In this document: positions 33,587 through 43,630 of the stretch, piece by piece
Layout: each line of letters begins with the position of its first letter
Numbering within the stretch: position 1 is the first letter of the stretch
NCBI RefSeq assembly: GCF_021043365.1
Contig: NZ_JAJNDU010000002.1
Location: forward strand, 124,001-188,000
Direction: 5' to 3'
Origin: Sphingomonas sp. IC-11
GTDB taxonomy: Bacteria > Pseudomonadota > Alphaproteobacteria > Sphingomonadales > Sphingomonadaceae
Length of the DNA: 64,000 nucleotides
Translations under genes and position numbers: made by a program
The notes under the pieces: model-generated
What the model saw: only the letters and a program-made list of their open reading frames with translations
What the model was told of the DNA's origin: nothing
The model's database searches: none

Positions 33587-33889
33587 TCAGGCCGCGCGCC
33601 GCTGGTTCGTTGCGAGAATGGCGCGAGCGGCACGCTGAGCAGCGGCAATCTCGCGTGCCGACATATCGTCCGCGATTTCCGCCCGGGCTGCCTGCGCGGC
33701 GGTGTTGCCGGCCACTGCGGCCAAATTGAACCACTTATGTGCTTCGATCAGGTCGTAATCGGCACCATCCGTGCCGGTGGAGTAAGCAACGCCGAGATCG
33801 TAGCAAGCGTGGCCGTCGCCGCGCATGGCAGCCGGAAGTCGGCGGTCGATCAGCAATTGTGCGCTCTTCAGGCTGTTCGCCATGTCCAT
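33587..33889 (-). CDS. Sel1-repeat-like small protein
   Basis: 100 residues, one Sel1-type helical pair: CYDLGVAYSTGTDGADYDLI and EAHKWFNLAAVAGNTAAQAA, followed by RAEIADDMSAREIAAAQRAA. In Sel1 repeats the A-x-W-x-x-x-AA-x-x-G-x-x-x-A pattern recurs; here one and a half repeats are seen. Usually a protein-interaction surface; partner unknown. Downstream of panC on the same strand. Start may be this ATG or the second (33883), which sits better behind AGGG. Confidence 0.6.
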   Translation of the reverse strand: MDMANSLKSAQLLIDRRLPAAMRGDGHACYDLGVAYSTGTDGADYDLIEAHKWFNLAAVAGNTAAQAARAEIADDMSAREIAAAQRAARAILATNQRRAA

Positions 33890-33950
33890 TACCCTGGTTC
33901 AGTTCCCCAGGGCCAAGGTGCGGCGAATCGCCTCACCAAATGGTTAATGG

Positions 33951-34793
33951 TTAATCCAGGGATATTGCTATGTTATCGATCAGCCGGGTCTGACCCATGC
34001 GGGCAGCGGCAAGAAGACGGCGGGGCCGATCGGCGGCCGGCTGTTCGGTCAGGGTTTCAGCATCCACGAGGGTCACGTAATCGACCGTGAAGCCTGCCGA
34101 GATCAGGCTGGTTTGCGCTTCCGCCAGAACGTCCGCCGGCAGGTTTCCACGAGCAATCGCGCGGGCCGCCACGCCAAGTGCGCGGGGCAGCGCGACAGCC
34201 TTCGCCCGCTCGTCCTCATCCAGGTAGATATTGCGGGAAGACAGGGCCAGGCCGTCATCATCCCGTTGGGTCGGCACGCCCACGATGTCGATCGGGAAGT
34301 TCAGGTCCGTGACGAGCCGACGGATCACCTGCAGTTGCTGGAAGTCCTTTTCCCCGAAATAGGCAGTGTCCGGCCCAACCTGGTTGAACAGCTTGGCGAC
34401 GACAGTGGCGACACCATCGAAATGACCCGGGCGAGCCGCGCCGTCCAGTCCTTCGGTTACGCCGCTGATGCTGATGTTGGTTGCAAAGCCCTCAGGGTAC
34501 ATGGTTTCCACCGGCGGCAGCCAGAGCAGATCGCAGCCAGCCTCCACCAACATGCGCGAATCGGCTGCCTCGCGCCGCGGGTAGCGCGCCAGATCCTCGT
34601 TGGGCCCGAATTGCTTGGGGTTGACGAAGATGGAAGCGACAACCTTGGTCCCGGGGCGCTTCGCCGCTTCCACCAGCGCGATGTGCCCGGCATGAAGCGC
34701 GCCCATCGTAGGGACAAGCGCAACGCGAGCGCCGTCAGCACGGAACGACGCAATCGCTGCACGCAGGTCGTTCAAATCACGGACGGTCTGCAC
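33951..34793 (-). CDS. panC: Pantoate-beta-alanine ligase
   Basis: 280 residues. ATP-dependent ligation of pantoate with beta-alanine in coenzyme A biosynthesis. Motifs VPTMGALHAGHIALVEAAK (HIGH-like), SIFVNPKQFGPNEDLARYPR, TAYFGEKDFQQLQVIRRLVT, and ALSSRNIYLDEDER KMSKS-like loop. Normal length. Divergent from mipZ with 50 bp between the start codons, and upstream of the Sel1-like gene. Confidence 0.95.
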   Translation of the reverse strand: MQTVRDLNDLRAAIASFRADGARVALVPTMGALHAGHIALVEAAKRPGTKVVASIFVNPKQFGPNEDLARYPRREAADSRMLVEAGCDLLWLPPVETMYPEGFATNISISGVTEGLDGAARPGHFDGVATVVAKLFNQVGPDTAYFGEKDFQQLQVIRRLVTDLNFPIDIVGVPTQRDDDGLALSSRNIYLDEDERAKAVALPRALGVAARAIARGNLPADVLAEAQTSLISAGFTVDYVTLVDAETLTEQPAADRPRRLLAAARMGQTRLIDNIAISLD

Positions 34794-34843
34794 GCGGGCG
34801 AAACTCCACTCGAAACGTAACCGGCGCGCATCTATGGGGATCG

Positions 34844-35656
34844 ATGCACGCGATCAACAAAGGATGCGACAATTTGCCGACCGGTCCCGACAATACCCAT
34901 GTGATCGTTTTCGCCAATGAGAAGGGCGGAACGGGCAAGTCGACAACGGCGGTGCACGTCGCCATCGCTCTTGCCGTTCGTGGCGCCCGCGTCGCTTGCC
35001 TCGATCTCGATCATCGGCAGCGGACGATGGGTCGTTACCTCGACAACCGCACCGAGTCAGTACGTCGGCTCGGGTCTGAACTCGCGATCCCGCGCTATCG
35101 CACTGCGCATGAGGATTTCGAGCAAGCCTATCAGGAGATGCTAGAGGGCGCCGATTTCCTGGTGATCGACACGCCCGGTCGTGACGATCCTTATGCACGC
35201 GCGGCCGCCACCCGCGCCGATACGCTCGTCACGCCGATGAACGACAGCTTCGTGGACTTCGACCTGATCGGTCAGGTGCACCCGGAGACGTTCAAGGTGA
35301 CGCGTCCCAGCTTTTACTCCGAGTTGATCTGGGATGCCCGCAAGGCACGGGCAAAGGCGGATGGTTCAACCATCGACTGGGTCGTGCTGCGCAACAGATT
35401 GCAGCACATCGAGGCGCGCAACATGCGGCGCGTCTCCGACGCGCTCGATCAGCTGTCCAAACGTGTCGGGTTCCGGGTGATCCCGGGACTCGGTGAGCGC
35501 GTGATCTACCGCGAGCTATTCCCCTCCGGTCTGACGATGCTGGACGCCAAGGAGTTTGGTGCGATGGGCCTCGGCCATGTCGCGGCGCGGCAGGAGCTGC
35601 GCGAAATGATGGCCGGGCTTTCGCTACCCGAGCCGGCTTTGCCGCACGTGGCCTGA
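34844..35656 (+). CDS. mipZ: Division-plane positioning ATPase MipZ
   Basis: ParA/MinD-type ATPase that forms bipolar gradients and blocks FtsZ assembly away from midcell in alphaproteobacteria. Deviant Walker A NEKGGTGKSTTAVHVAI (residues 25-41), DLDHRQRTMGRYLDN, Walker B DFLVIDTPGRDDPYARAAAT, VTPMNDSFVDFDLIGQVHPE, DWVVLRNRLQHIEARNMRRV, and VIYRELFPSGLTMLD match MipZ specifically rather than generic ParA. 270 residues. Start: MHAINKGCDN is a short non-conserved N-terminus. The dnaJ-like gene follows with stop-start overlap. Confidence 0.93.
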   Translation: MHAINKGCDNLPTGPDNTHVIVFANEKGGTGKSTTAVHVAIALAVRGARVACLDLDHRQRTMGRYLDNRTESVRRLGSELAIPRYRTAHEDFEQAYQEMLEGADFLVIDTPGRDDPYARAAATRADTLVTPMNDSFVDFDLIGQVHPETFKVTRPSFYSELIWDARKARAKADGSTIDWVVLRNRLQHIEARNMRRVSDALDQLSKRVGFRVIPGLGERVIYRELFPSGLTMLDAKEFGAMGLGHVAARQELREMMAGLSLPEPALPHVA

Positions 35657-35940
35657 TGCTCAAGCTGCTGATCGCACTGCTGGTGGCCTATGCCGGCTGG
35701 CGATTGTGGAAGGACGGTTTTGGCGGGGCGAAAGCAAAGAAGCGCGTTGTCCCGCGGGAGCCGAGCGACGCGGCGGCCGCGCGGCGACTGCTGGGTGTGG
35801 ACCGCGCAGCCGACGCGGCCACGATCCGGGCCGCTCATCGCCGCCTTATGGCCGAGGCTCACCCAGATCGCGGCGGCTCCGCCGAAGAAGCGCGCGCCCT
35901 CAACGCGGCGCGCGACCTGTTGCTTGGGCGAGCAGGCTAG
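35656..35940 (+). CDS. Membrane-anchored J-domain protein
   Basis: 94 residues. N-terminal membrane helix (LKLLIALLVAYAGWRLW) then a compact J domain (EPSDAAAARRLLGVDRAADA, TIRAAHRRLMAEAHPDRGGS) with the HPD motif at about residues 69-71. Topologically similar to Tim14/Pam18 or DjlC, so it likely recruits DnaK at the membrane. It overlaps mipZ's stop by one base (TGATG). Confidence 0.85.
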   Translation: MLKLLIALLVAYAGWRLWKDGFGGAKAKKRVVPREPSDAAAARRLLGVDRAADAATIRAAHRRLMAEAHPDRGGSAEEARALNAARDLLLGRAG

Positions 35941-35961
35941 CGCCGGGCCCAAGCCGGCGCT
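35939..35961. terminator. Perfect 8-bp hairpin between dnaJ-like and LOG genes
   Basis: AGCGCCGG and CCGGCGCT pair perfectly around GCCCAAG, overlapping the J-domain gene's stop. Probably ends the plus-strand unit and the convergent LOG gene. Confidence 0.5.
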
Positions 35962-35976
35962 CACTCGCTGGCCGCA

Positions 35977-36861
35977 TCAGGCCGGTGGTGTCGGATCCTG
36001 TTGCGCACGCTCTTGATAGAAGCGCTGCACGACGGCCCAGCCTTCGGCGGCACTTTCGACGTAGGTGAAGATGTCGAGATCGCGCTCGGCAATCACGCCT
36101 TCCTCGACCAGCGCCTCAAAGTTCACCACCTTTTCCCAGAACTCCCGGCCGAACAGCAGCACCGGGATCGGCTTCACCTTGCCGGTCTGGATCAGCGTCA
36201 GCAGCTCGAACAATTCGTCGAACGTGCCGAAGCCGCCCGGGAAGGCCGCGAGCGCCCGAGCGCGCAGCAGGAAGTGCATCTTGCGCAGCGCGAAATAGTG
36301 GAACTGCATCGAGAGCGACGGCGTCACATACGGATTGGGCGCCTGTTCGTGCGGCAGAACGATGTTCAGCCCGATCGATTCGGCATGGACGTCCGTCGCA
36401 CCGCGATTGGCGGCTTCCATGATCGACGGCCCGCCGCCGGAGCACACCACGAAGTGGCGCATGCCCTGCTCGTCGCGGGGGAAGTTGCTGGCGAGGCGGG
36501 CGAGTTCGCGCGCCATCTCATAATATTTCGACTTGGCGACCAGTCGCTCGGCAATGTGGCGGTGCGCCGGATCGGCCATTTCCAGCATCGCCTGCGCCTT
36601 GGCAGGCTCCGGAATGCGGGCCGAGCCGTAAACGACGAAGGTGGAGCCAATATGCGCCTCCTCGAGGAGCAGCTCAGGCTTCAGCAGTTCAAGCTGGAAC
36701 CGCACCGGGCGAAGGTCCTCGCGGAGAAGGAAGTCCATATCCTGGAAGGCGAGGCGGTAAGCCGGATTTTCGGTTTGCGGTGTGGAGATGCCGGTCTTGG
36801 CCGACTCGGCATCCTGGCGCGCACGTGGAAAGGTGCGGCTCGGTACGCGGGTTTCTGTCAT
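35977..36861 (-). CDS. TIGR00730 / LOG-family Rossmann protein
   Basis: 294 residues. Central fold: SGGGPSIMEAANRGATD and FPGGFGTFDELFELLTLIQT, the PGG-x-GT-x-x-E motif of the LOG (lonely guy) family that in plants and some bacteria hydrolyses cytokinin nucleoside monophosphates. The N-terminal ~80 residues (PRARQDAESAKTGISTPQTE, RLAFQDMDFLLREDLRPVRF) are an extension seen in the larger bacterial members. General role in bacteria is phosphoribohydrolase; specific substrate unknown. Downstream of the extensin-like gene on the same strand. Confidence 0.85.
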   Translation of the reverse strand: MTETRVPSRTFPRARQDAESAKTGISTPQTENPAYRLAFQDMDFLLREDLRPVRFQLELLKPELLLEEAHIGSTFVVYGSARIPEPAKAQAMLEMADPAHRHIAERLVAKSKYYEMARELARLASNFPRDEQGMRHFVVCSGGGPSIMEAANRGATDVHAESIGLNIVLPHEQAPNPYVTPSLSMQFHYFALRKMHFLLRARALAAFPGGFGTFDELFELLTLIQTGKVKPIPVLLFGREFWEKVVNFEALVEEGVIAERDLDIFTYVESAAEGWAVVQRFYQERAQQDPTPPA

Positions 36862-36941
36862 TTCGAAGGGCCTTAGATGAGTTTTCAGGCCGGATCGATC
36901 CGCTTTTTAATTGAGGGGCGCCGACGCTTGCGCGGGGTGGA

Positions 36942-37586
36942 TCAGCGACAAAAGCGCGCGCGATCCGCCTCGAGATGGAAGTGGTTGCGGTGCGCGCTGT
37001 TGTAGTTTGGGCCGAGCACTGTGCCGAACCGTTTGCATGCGGAAGCATGGATGACCTGCATGAAGCGGCGCACGTCCGGATCCGGGGAGTTCCAGTCGTT
37101 GAGCACGCTGATGCGGCGGCCATCCTTCAGCAGAAAGCCGCCGACGTCGATGGCATTCGCAACAGAGTGGCCGGAACGGCGAGCAGTACCGGCGACGTTG
37201 CGGCAGTTGTAGCTGCCCATACTTTCTACCTTCGCAAGCTCGCTGCCCAGAATCTGGTAGGCGGCGGGTGCCACGGCGTTGCGCGCCCATTGCGCATAGG
37301 TAAGCGCTTGACCACAGCGCACCGCGCCCAAGTTCGTAGTTGGCACGCCGATATCCAGCAGCTTGACTGTACCGACGATGCCGCAGCCGGGCCCGAAGCT
37401 GCGATCGGGCAGCGGCTCGAATGCGACCCCGAGTTCGCGCAGATCGCGGTGGCATTGCGCTGTTTCGCGAGGCGATGGCCCTTCCACGCGACTGACGGGC
37501 GTGCGCGAATCGGAGCGGGCTGGCGGGTCGGATCGGCCGCAGGCGGCGAGTGTCGCCACGAAGGCGAAAAGAAAAACAGAACGCAC
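36942..37586 (-). CDS. Extensin-like family protein, probable lipoprotein
   Basis: About 214 residues from a GTG at 37586, giving VRSVFLFAFVATLAAC, a lipobox. Conserved core: CHRDLRELGVAFEPLP, GCGIVGTVKLLDIGVPT, LTYAQWARNAVAPAAYQILG, SYNCRNVAGTARRSGHSVAN, AIDVGGFLLKDGRRISVLND, and NSAHRNHFHLEADRARFC. The SGHS...D and H-x-HLE residues resemble the metal site of LAS/DacB-type peptidoglycan endopeptidases, which the extensin-like C-terminal domain belongs to, so a cell-wall role is possible. The ORF runs to 37715 but the first 43 codons are unlike coding and lack a signal; GGGGGAAGTC precedes the chosen GTG. Confidence 0.78.
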   Translation of the reverse strand: MRSVFLFAFVATLAACGRSDPPARSDSRTPVSRVEGPSPRETAQCHRDLRELGVAFEPLPDRSFGPGCGIVGTVKLLDIGVPTTNLGAVRCGQALTYAQWARNAVAPAAYQILGSELAKVESMGSYNCRNVAGTARRSGHSVANAIDVGGFLLKDGRRISVLNDWNSPDPDVRRFMQVIHASACKRFGTVLGPNYNSAHRNHFHLEADRARFCR

Positions 37587-37754
37587 GACTTCCCCCACTC
37601 GCGTCGCAGCGCGACCCCGCACCCTTCTTTTTTCACGATTTGTCAAAAAGAAAGCCAGACCGGCAAGAGGCGGGCCGAGTGGAGCGCGCGAGAGGCCGAG
37701 CCGAGTCCGGGGCACCGTTCGGCGGTTGCCACGTTACGCTGCCGACACTAGAGC

Positions 37755-37806
37755 CGTCGGCGGGCCACGCGGTCCCAACGCCGCGCGTGCTCTCTGTAAG
37801 GAGAGT
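37755..37806 (+). ncRNA. serC leader RNA (alphaproteobacterial serC motif candidate)
   Basis: Upstream of serC. A first stem CGGCG/CGCCG with inner GGGCC/GGTCC around ACGC, then a second hairpin CTCTC/GAGAG whose right arm contains the ribosome site (AAGGAG) five bases before the ATG. Conserved stem-loops with the second over the Shine-Dalgarno are described for the serC RNA motif found only before serC in alphaproteobacteria; the GGGCCACGC core fits my memory of its consensus. Ligand of that motif is not established. Confidence 0.6.
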
Positions 37807-37811
37807 CAGAC

Positions 37812-38963
37812 ATGACTGATACGACGCTCGCCGACGCCACTCTTGCGTCTGCGAAACCCGCCACCAAGCCGGCGCGACCCTATTTCTCTTCGGGTCCCTG
37901 CGCCAAGCCGCCGGGCTGGGATGCCGCCAAGCTGGCCGATGCCACGCTCGGTCGTTCGCACCGCTCAAAGATCGGCAAGCAGCGCCTCCAATATTGCATC
38001 GATCTGATGCGCGAGCTGCTGAAGCTCCCCGACACTCACCGCATCGGCATCGTTCCGGGTTCGGATACCGGCGCCTTCGAAATGGCGATGTGGACGATGC
38101 TGGGCGCTCGCCCGGTCACCGCGCTCGCCTGGGAAAGCTTCGGCGAAGGCTGGGTGACGGACGCCGTCAAGCAGCTGAAGATCGACCCCAATGTCATCCG
38201 CGCCGATTACGGCCAGCTGCCGGATCTGGGCCAGGTCGATTGGTCGAACGACGTGCTGTTCACCTGGAACGGCACCACCAGCGGCGTTCGCGTGCCGAAT
38301 GGCGACTGGATCGCCGACGATCGCGAGGGCCTGTCCTTCGCCGACGCCACCAGCGGCGTGTTCGCGTACGACCTGCCTTGGGACAAGATCGATGTCGCCA
38401 CCTTCTCCTGGCAGAAGGTGCTGGGCGGTGAAGGCGCGCATGGCGTGCTGATCCTCGGCCCTCGCGCGGTCGAGCGGCTTGAGACCTACACGCCCGCCTG
38501 GCCGCTGCCGAAGGTGTTCCGCCTCGTCTCCAAGGGCAAGCTCGCCGAGGGCGTGTTCAAGGGCGAGACGATCAACACCCCGTCGATGCTGGCCGTCGAA
38601 GACGCGATCTTCAGCCTCGAATGGGCGAAGTCGCTGGGCGAGAACGGCCTCATCGCGCGCTCTGATGCGAACGCCAAGGCGCTCGACGAGATCGTCGCCG
38701 CCCGCGATTGGCTCGGGCATCTCGCGGCCGATCCGGCCTCGCGCTCGACCACCAGCGTGTGCCTCACGGTCGACGCCGACGAAGCGGTGATCAAGAAGAT
38801 GGTCTCGCTGCTCGAGGCAGAGGGCGCCGCCTATGACATCGGCGGCTATCGCGATGCCCCTCCGGGCCTGCGCATCTGGTGCGGCGCCACGGTGGACACC
38901 GCGGACATCGTTGCGCTCGGCCCGTGGCTCGACTGGGCCTACGCAACCGCCAAGGCCGGCTGA
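37812..38963 (+). CDS. serC: Phosphoserine aminotransferase
   Basis: 383 residues, PLP fold-type I. Converts 3-phosphohydroxypyruvate to phosphoserine. The N-terminal [33 protein letters not shown] segment, [60 protein letters not shown], and Schiff-base Lys in [20 protein letters not shown] identify the alphaproteobacterial-type SerC. Upstream ribosome site is embedded in the leader hairpin. serA follows across a palindromic repeat, so the two likely form an operon. Confidence 0.95.
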   Translation: MTDTTLADATLASAKPATKPARPYFSSGPCAKPPGWDAAKLADATLGRSHRSKIGKQRLQYCIDLMRELLKLPDTHRIGIVPGSDTGAFEMAMWTMLGARPVTALAWESFGEGWVTDAVKQLKIDPNVIRADYGQLPDLGQVDWSNDVLFTWNGTTSGVRVPNGDWIADDREGLSFADATSGVFAYDLPWDKIDVATFSWQKVLGGEGAHGVLILGPRAVERLETYTPAWPLPKVFRLVSKGKLAEGVFKGETINTPSMLAVEDAIFSLEWAKSLGENGLIARSDANAKALDEIVAARDWLGHLAADPASRSTTSVCLTVDADEAVIKKMVSLLEAEGAAYDIGGYRDAPPGLRIWCGATVDTADIVALGPWLDWAYATAKAG

Positions 38964-38968
38964 CTCAT

Positions 38969-39062
38969 CGTCATTCCCGCGAAGGCGGGAATCCATACAC
39001 GCAGGTCGTCGATGGAGCCGCTCGGACAGCGGCTATGGGTCCCCGCCTCCGCGGGGATGACG
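38969..39062. repeat. Palindromic intergenic repeat between serC and serA
   Basis: A 94-bp inverted repeat. Arms of 30 nt: left (38969-38998) starts CGTCATTCCCGCGAAGGCGG, right (39033-39062) is its reverse complement with few differences (begins CTATGGGTCCCCGCCTCCGC). Each arm also folds on itself (ATTCCCGC/GCGGGAAT-like). Size and sequence class match short palindromic units scattered in sphingomonads and other proteobacteria. In an operon it could protect or attenuate mRNA. Confidence 0.75.
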
Positions 39063-39083
39063 GCTGTATCTAGGACACGACAG

Positions 39084-40661
39084 ATGCCAAAAGTTCTCAT
39101 CAGCGACAAAATGGATCCCAAGGCCGCGCAGATCTTCCGTGAGCGCGGCGTGGAAGTGGACGAAATCACCGGCAAGACGCCGGAAGAGCTGAAGGCGATC
39201 GTCGGCCAATATGACGGCCTCGCGATCCGCAGCTCCACCAAGGTCACCAAGGACATTCTCGAAGCGGCGACCAACCTCAAGGTCGTCGGGCGCGCCGGCA
39301 TCGGCGTCGACAATGTCGACATCCCCGCCGCGTCGGCCAAGGGTGTCGTAGTGATGAACACGCCGTTCGGCAATTCGATCACCACGGCCGAGCACGCCAT
39401 TGCCCTCATGTTCGCACTGGCGCGTGATCTGCCGGAGGCGGATCGCTCGACCCAGGCGGGCAAGTGGGAAAAGAACCGCTTCATGGGCGTCGAGGTCACC
39501 GGCAAGACGCTCGGCCTGATTGGTGCGGGCAACATCGGCTCGATCGTTGCCGATCGCGCGCTCGGGCTGAAGATGAAGGTCGTTGCCTACGATCCGTTCC
39601 TCACCGAGGAGCGCGCGATCGAGCTCGGCGTGCAGAAGGCGACGCTGGACGAGTTGCTCGCCCGCGCCGACTTCATCACGCTTCACACGCCCTTGACCGA
39701 TCAGACCCGCAACATCCTGTCGGCCGAAAATCTCGCCAAGACCAAGAAGGGCGTGCGGATCATCAACTGCGCGCGCGGCGGCCTGATCGACGAGGCCGCG
39801 CTCAAGGAAGGCCTCGACAGCGGCCATATCGGCGGCGCCGCGCTCGACGTGTTCGTCACCGAGCCGGCCAAGGAGAGCCCACTGTTCGGCACGCCGAACT
39901 TCATCTCGACGCCGCACCTCGGCGCCTCGACCACCGAGGCGCAGGTGAACGTCGCGATCCAGGTCGCCGAACAGATGGCGGACTATCTCGTGTCGGGCGG
40001 CGTCACCAACGCGCTCAACATGCCGAGCCTGACGGCTGAGGAAGCGCCCAAGCTGAAGCCGTACATGGGCCTTGCCGAAAAGCTCGGCAGCCTCGTCGGC
40101 CAGTTGGCGCATGGCGCGATCGACCGCATCTCGATCCACATGGAAGGCGCCGCGGCGGAGCTGAACCCCAAGCCGCTGACCAGCGCAGTGCTGAAGGGCT
40201 TCCTTGGCACGCAGACCGATACGGTGAACATGGTCAACGCGCCGCTGCTGGCGCGCGAGCGCGGCATGGAAGTGCGCGAGATCCGCACCGAGCGTGAGGG
40301 CGATTACCACACGCTGATCCGCGTCTCGGTCCGTACCGCCGATGGCGAGCGGTCGGTCGCGGGCACGCTGTTCGGCGATCAGGCCGCGCGCCTCGTCGAG
40401 CTGTTCGGCATCAAGGTCGAGGCCGATCTCACCGGCGCGATGCTCTATGTCGTGAACGAGGACGCACCCGGCTTCATCGGCCGCCTCGGCACAACGCTGG
40501 GCGAGGCCGGCGTCAACATCGGCACCTTCCATCTCGGCCGCCGCCAGGCGGGCGGCGAGGCCGTGCTGCTGCTGTCGGTCGACGAGCCGGTTACCGCCGA
40601 CCTCCTCGCCAAGGTGAAGGCGCTGCCGGGCGTGAAGACCGCGATGGGGCTTCGCTTCTAA
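39084..40661 (+). CDS. serA: D-3-phosphoglycerate dehydrogenase
   Basis: 525 residues, the long SerA type. First step of serine synthesis. Substrate domain, NAD-binding Rossmann (GKTLGLIGAGNIGSIVADRA), catalytic Arg/Glu/His in INCARGGLIDEAALKEGL and STPHLGASTTEAQVNVAIQV, then an intervening (ASB) domain and a C-terminal ACT domain (LYVVNEDAPGFIGRLGTTLG, VNIGTFHLGRRQAGGEAVLL) that likely gives serine inhibition. The start MPKVLISDKMDPKAAQIFRE at 39084 is the family N-terminus; the 24 codons upstream belong to the palindromic repeat. Confidence 0.96.
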   Translation: MPKVLISDKMDPKAAQIFRERGVEVDEITGKTPEELKAIVGQYDGLAIRSSTKVTKDILEAATNLKVVGRAGIGVDNVDIPAASAKGVVVMNTPFGNSITTAEHAIALMFALARDLPEADRSTQAGKWEKNRFMGVEVTGKTLGLIGAGNIGSIVADRALGLKMKVVAYDPFLTEERAIELGVQKATLDELLARADFITLHTPLTDQTRNILSAENLAKTKKGVRIINCARGGLIDEAALKEGLDSGHIGGAALDVFVTEPAKESPLFGTPNFISTPHLGASTTEAQVNVAIQVAEQMADYLVSGGVTNALNMPSLTAEEAPKLKPYMGLAEKLGSLVGQLAHGAIDRISIHMEGAAAELNPKPLTSAVLKGFLGTQTDTVNMVNAPLLARERGMEVREIRTEREGDYHTLIRVSVRTADGERSVAGTLFGDQAARLVELFGIKVEADLTGAMLYVVNEDAPGFIGRLGTTLGEAGVNIGTFHLGRRQAGGEAVLLLSVDEPVTADLLAKVKALPGVKTAMGLRF

Positions 40662-40737
40662 GCCCTTTGGTCCGGAGCTTGCGCGGCCTCTCTCCGGAGC
40701 AAAATGGCCGCGCCGACTGTGGTTCCGGCAATGATCC

Positions 40738-40772
40738 GGCCGCGGCACCTGGTGTCGCGGCCATTTAATTTT
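40738..40772 (+). terminator. Intrinsic terminator after serA
   Basis: Stem GGCCGCGGCAC / GTGTCGCGGCC (one G-T) with a two-base loop, followed by ATTTAATTTT. Clear rho-independent terminator of the serC-serA unit. Confidence 0.8.
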
Positions 40773-41038
40773 GAGGTGGGATTCCTGCCCGTCGCGCGTT
40801 CCGGCATGGCTGCCTTGTGGTGGCGCGCATCATCGAGGTTGACGCCGGCACCCTTGCGGGCAACGAGGCGCTGGACGCCGCCTGATCCCGATGATTGGAA
40901 CGGCATTGCTTTCGCGTCATCGTGCGACGCTGCGCCGATGAACTGATGAATTTGAACGAGGTGCCTTTCAGATGATCGCCGTCGTGCCGTCGACTGCTTC
41001 CTTCCCATCCGCGACCCTGATCGGGGCGAGCGCATAGG
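40773..41038. other. Leader region upstream of hisZ
   Basis: 266 bp without a believable gene; overlapping frames in this stretch show no domain. No His-rich leader peptide or known riboswitch noticed. Probably holds the promoter for hisZ-purA. Confidence 0.4.
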
Positions 41039-42136
41039 ATGACGACGCTGCTTCCCGAAGGGTTTCGCGATCGCTTGCCGCCGCATGCCGACGCCGCGGC
41101 AGCGGTCGAATCGCGCGTGCTCGCCGTCGCCCATTCCTACGGCTATGAGCGGGTCGATCCGCCGCTCGCCGAGTTCGCCGACGGGCTTGCCTCTCGCCTC
41201 AAAGACGGCGGCCTGGCGGATGCGGTGCGGTTCGTTGATCCGGTGAGCCAGCGGACGATGGCGATCCGCCCCGACATCACCGCGCAGGTCGCCCGCATCG
41301 CCGCGACGCGCATGGCGCACCACCCGCGCCCGGTACGGCTCAGCTACGCCGGTTCGGTGCTGAAGCTGCGCGGCGGCGCGTTGCAGCCCGATCGCGAGGC
41401 GCGGCAGATCGGCTGCGAGCTGATCGGACTCGATTCGGTGGCGGCTGCGCGAGAGATCGTGACGGTTGCGGTCGAGGCGCTGGCGGCGGCTGGCGCAACC
41501 GGCGTGTCGGTTGACTTCACCTTGCCCGATCTGGTCGAGACGCTGTCGTCGGGACCGCTGCCGGTCAGCGACGTGGAGCAATTGCGCGATCGGCTGGATG
41601 CCAAGGATGCGGGTGCCGTCGCGGCGCTCGCGCCGGAATATCTTCCGCTGATCGAGGCGGCGGGGCCGTTCGAGGCCGCAATTGCGCGGCTGCGGGCGTT
41701 CGACAGCGCCGGCGTCCTATCCTCGCGCCTCGACGGGCTGGAGGCGATTGCGGCGGCGCTTGGGGGGCGTGCCACGCTGACACTGGATCCGACCGAGCGG
41801 CATGGCTTCGAATATCAGACTTGGCTTGGGTTCTCGCTGTTTGCCGAAGGGGCGACGCGCGAGGTCGGGCGGGGTGGCACCTATACGCTGATGCATGAAG
41901 ACGGCGCGGAAGAAGCGGCGACCGGTTTCTCGCTGTTCGCGGCATCGATTGCTGGCGATGGCGCGAGCAAGCGGCGGCGGCTGTTCCTGCCGATGGGCAC
42001 GTCCGAAGCGGACGGCGCGGCGATGCGTGCGGCCGGCTGGGCAACGGTTGCCGCACTTGCCGCCGGCGACACGCCCGAAGCGCAATTGTGCACCCACCTG
42101 TTCGTTGACGGCGAGGCGCGGTCGCTGGCTGGTTGA
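41039..42136 (+). CDS. hisZ: ATP phosphoribosyltransferase regulatory subunit
   Basis: 365 residues. Class II aminoacyl-tRNA synthetase paralogue that activates short-form HisG in histidine biosynthesis. Motifs: LLPEGFRDRLPPHADAAAAV, SYGYERVDPPLAEFADG, VDPVSQRTMAIRPDITAQVA, RPVRLSYAGSVLKLRG, REARQIGCELIGLDSVAAAR, and FEYQTWLGFSLFAEGATREV. HisRS-like catalytic residues are degenerate (no complete class II motif 3), as expected for HisZ. hisG is not in this window. purA follows 111 bp later. Confidence 0.9.
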   Translation: MTTLLPEGFRDRLPPHADAAAAVESRVLAVAHSYGYERVDPPLAEFADGLASRLKDGGLADAVRFVDPVSQRTMAIRPDITAQVARIAATRMAHHPRPVRLSYAGSVLKLRGGALQPDREARQIGCELIGLDSVAAAREIVTVAVEALAAAGATGVSVDFTLPDLVETLSSGPLPVSDVEQLRDRLDAKDAGAVAALAPEYLPLIEAAGPFEAAIARLRAFDSAGVLSSRLDGLEAIAAALGGRATLTLDPTERHGFEYQTWLGFSLFAEGATREVGRGGTYTLMHEDGAEEAATGFSLFAASIAGDGASKRRRLFLPMGTSEADGAAMRAAGWATVAALAAGDTPEAQLCTHLFVDGEARSLAG

Positions 42137-42187
42137 CAGCGGCGCCGCGCCACGGCTACCGGCGCGGCGCGATTTTTGGACCCTCCT

Positions 42188-42222
42188 GCGTACCGAGTCC
42201 TGTCGAAGGGCGCGCAGGATCA
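42188..42222. repeat. Partial REP-like element before purA
   Basis: Contains TACCGAGTCCTGTCGAAGGG, a sequence resembling one arm of the CCTTCGACAGG-type intergenic repeats that are abundant in sphingomonads and related genomes. Only one arm is present. Confidence 0.4.
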
Positions 42223-42247
42223 TCCCGGCAGGGGGAGTCTTGTACCC

Positions 42248-43537
<1,290 letters not shown>

Positions 43538-43546
43538 GCCGCATCA

Positions 43547-43573
43547 TCCCTTCCCGTGAACACGGGGAGGGGT
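43547..43573. terminator. Hairpin after purA
   Basis: CCCTTCCCGTG / CACGGGGAGGGG stem with AA loop, nine bases after the purA stop. Followed by TGGTTTGC, not a T run; may also be a palindromic repeat. Confidence 0.5.
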
Positions 43574-43630
43574 GGTTTGCCTCATCGCCGGTTTCCTCTA
43601 CGGCTCCTGCAAAACATGCGGGAGAGTGAT

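Noticed and set aside
39033..40748. 571-aa minus-strand frame over serA
   Set aside because: Antisense shadow; serA is clear on the plus strand.
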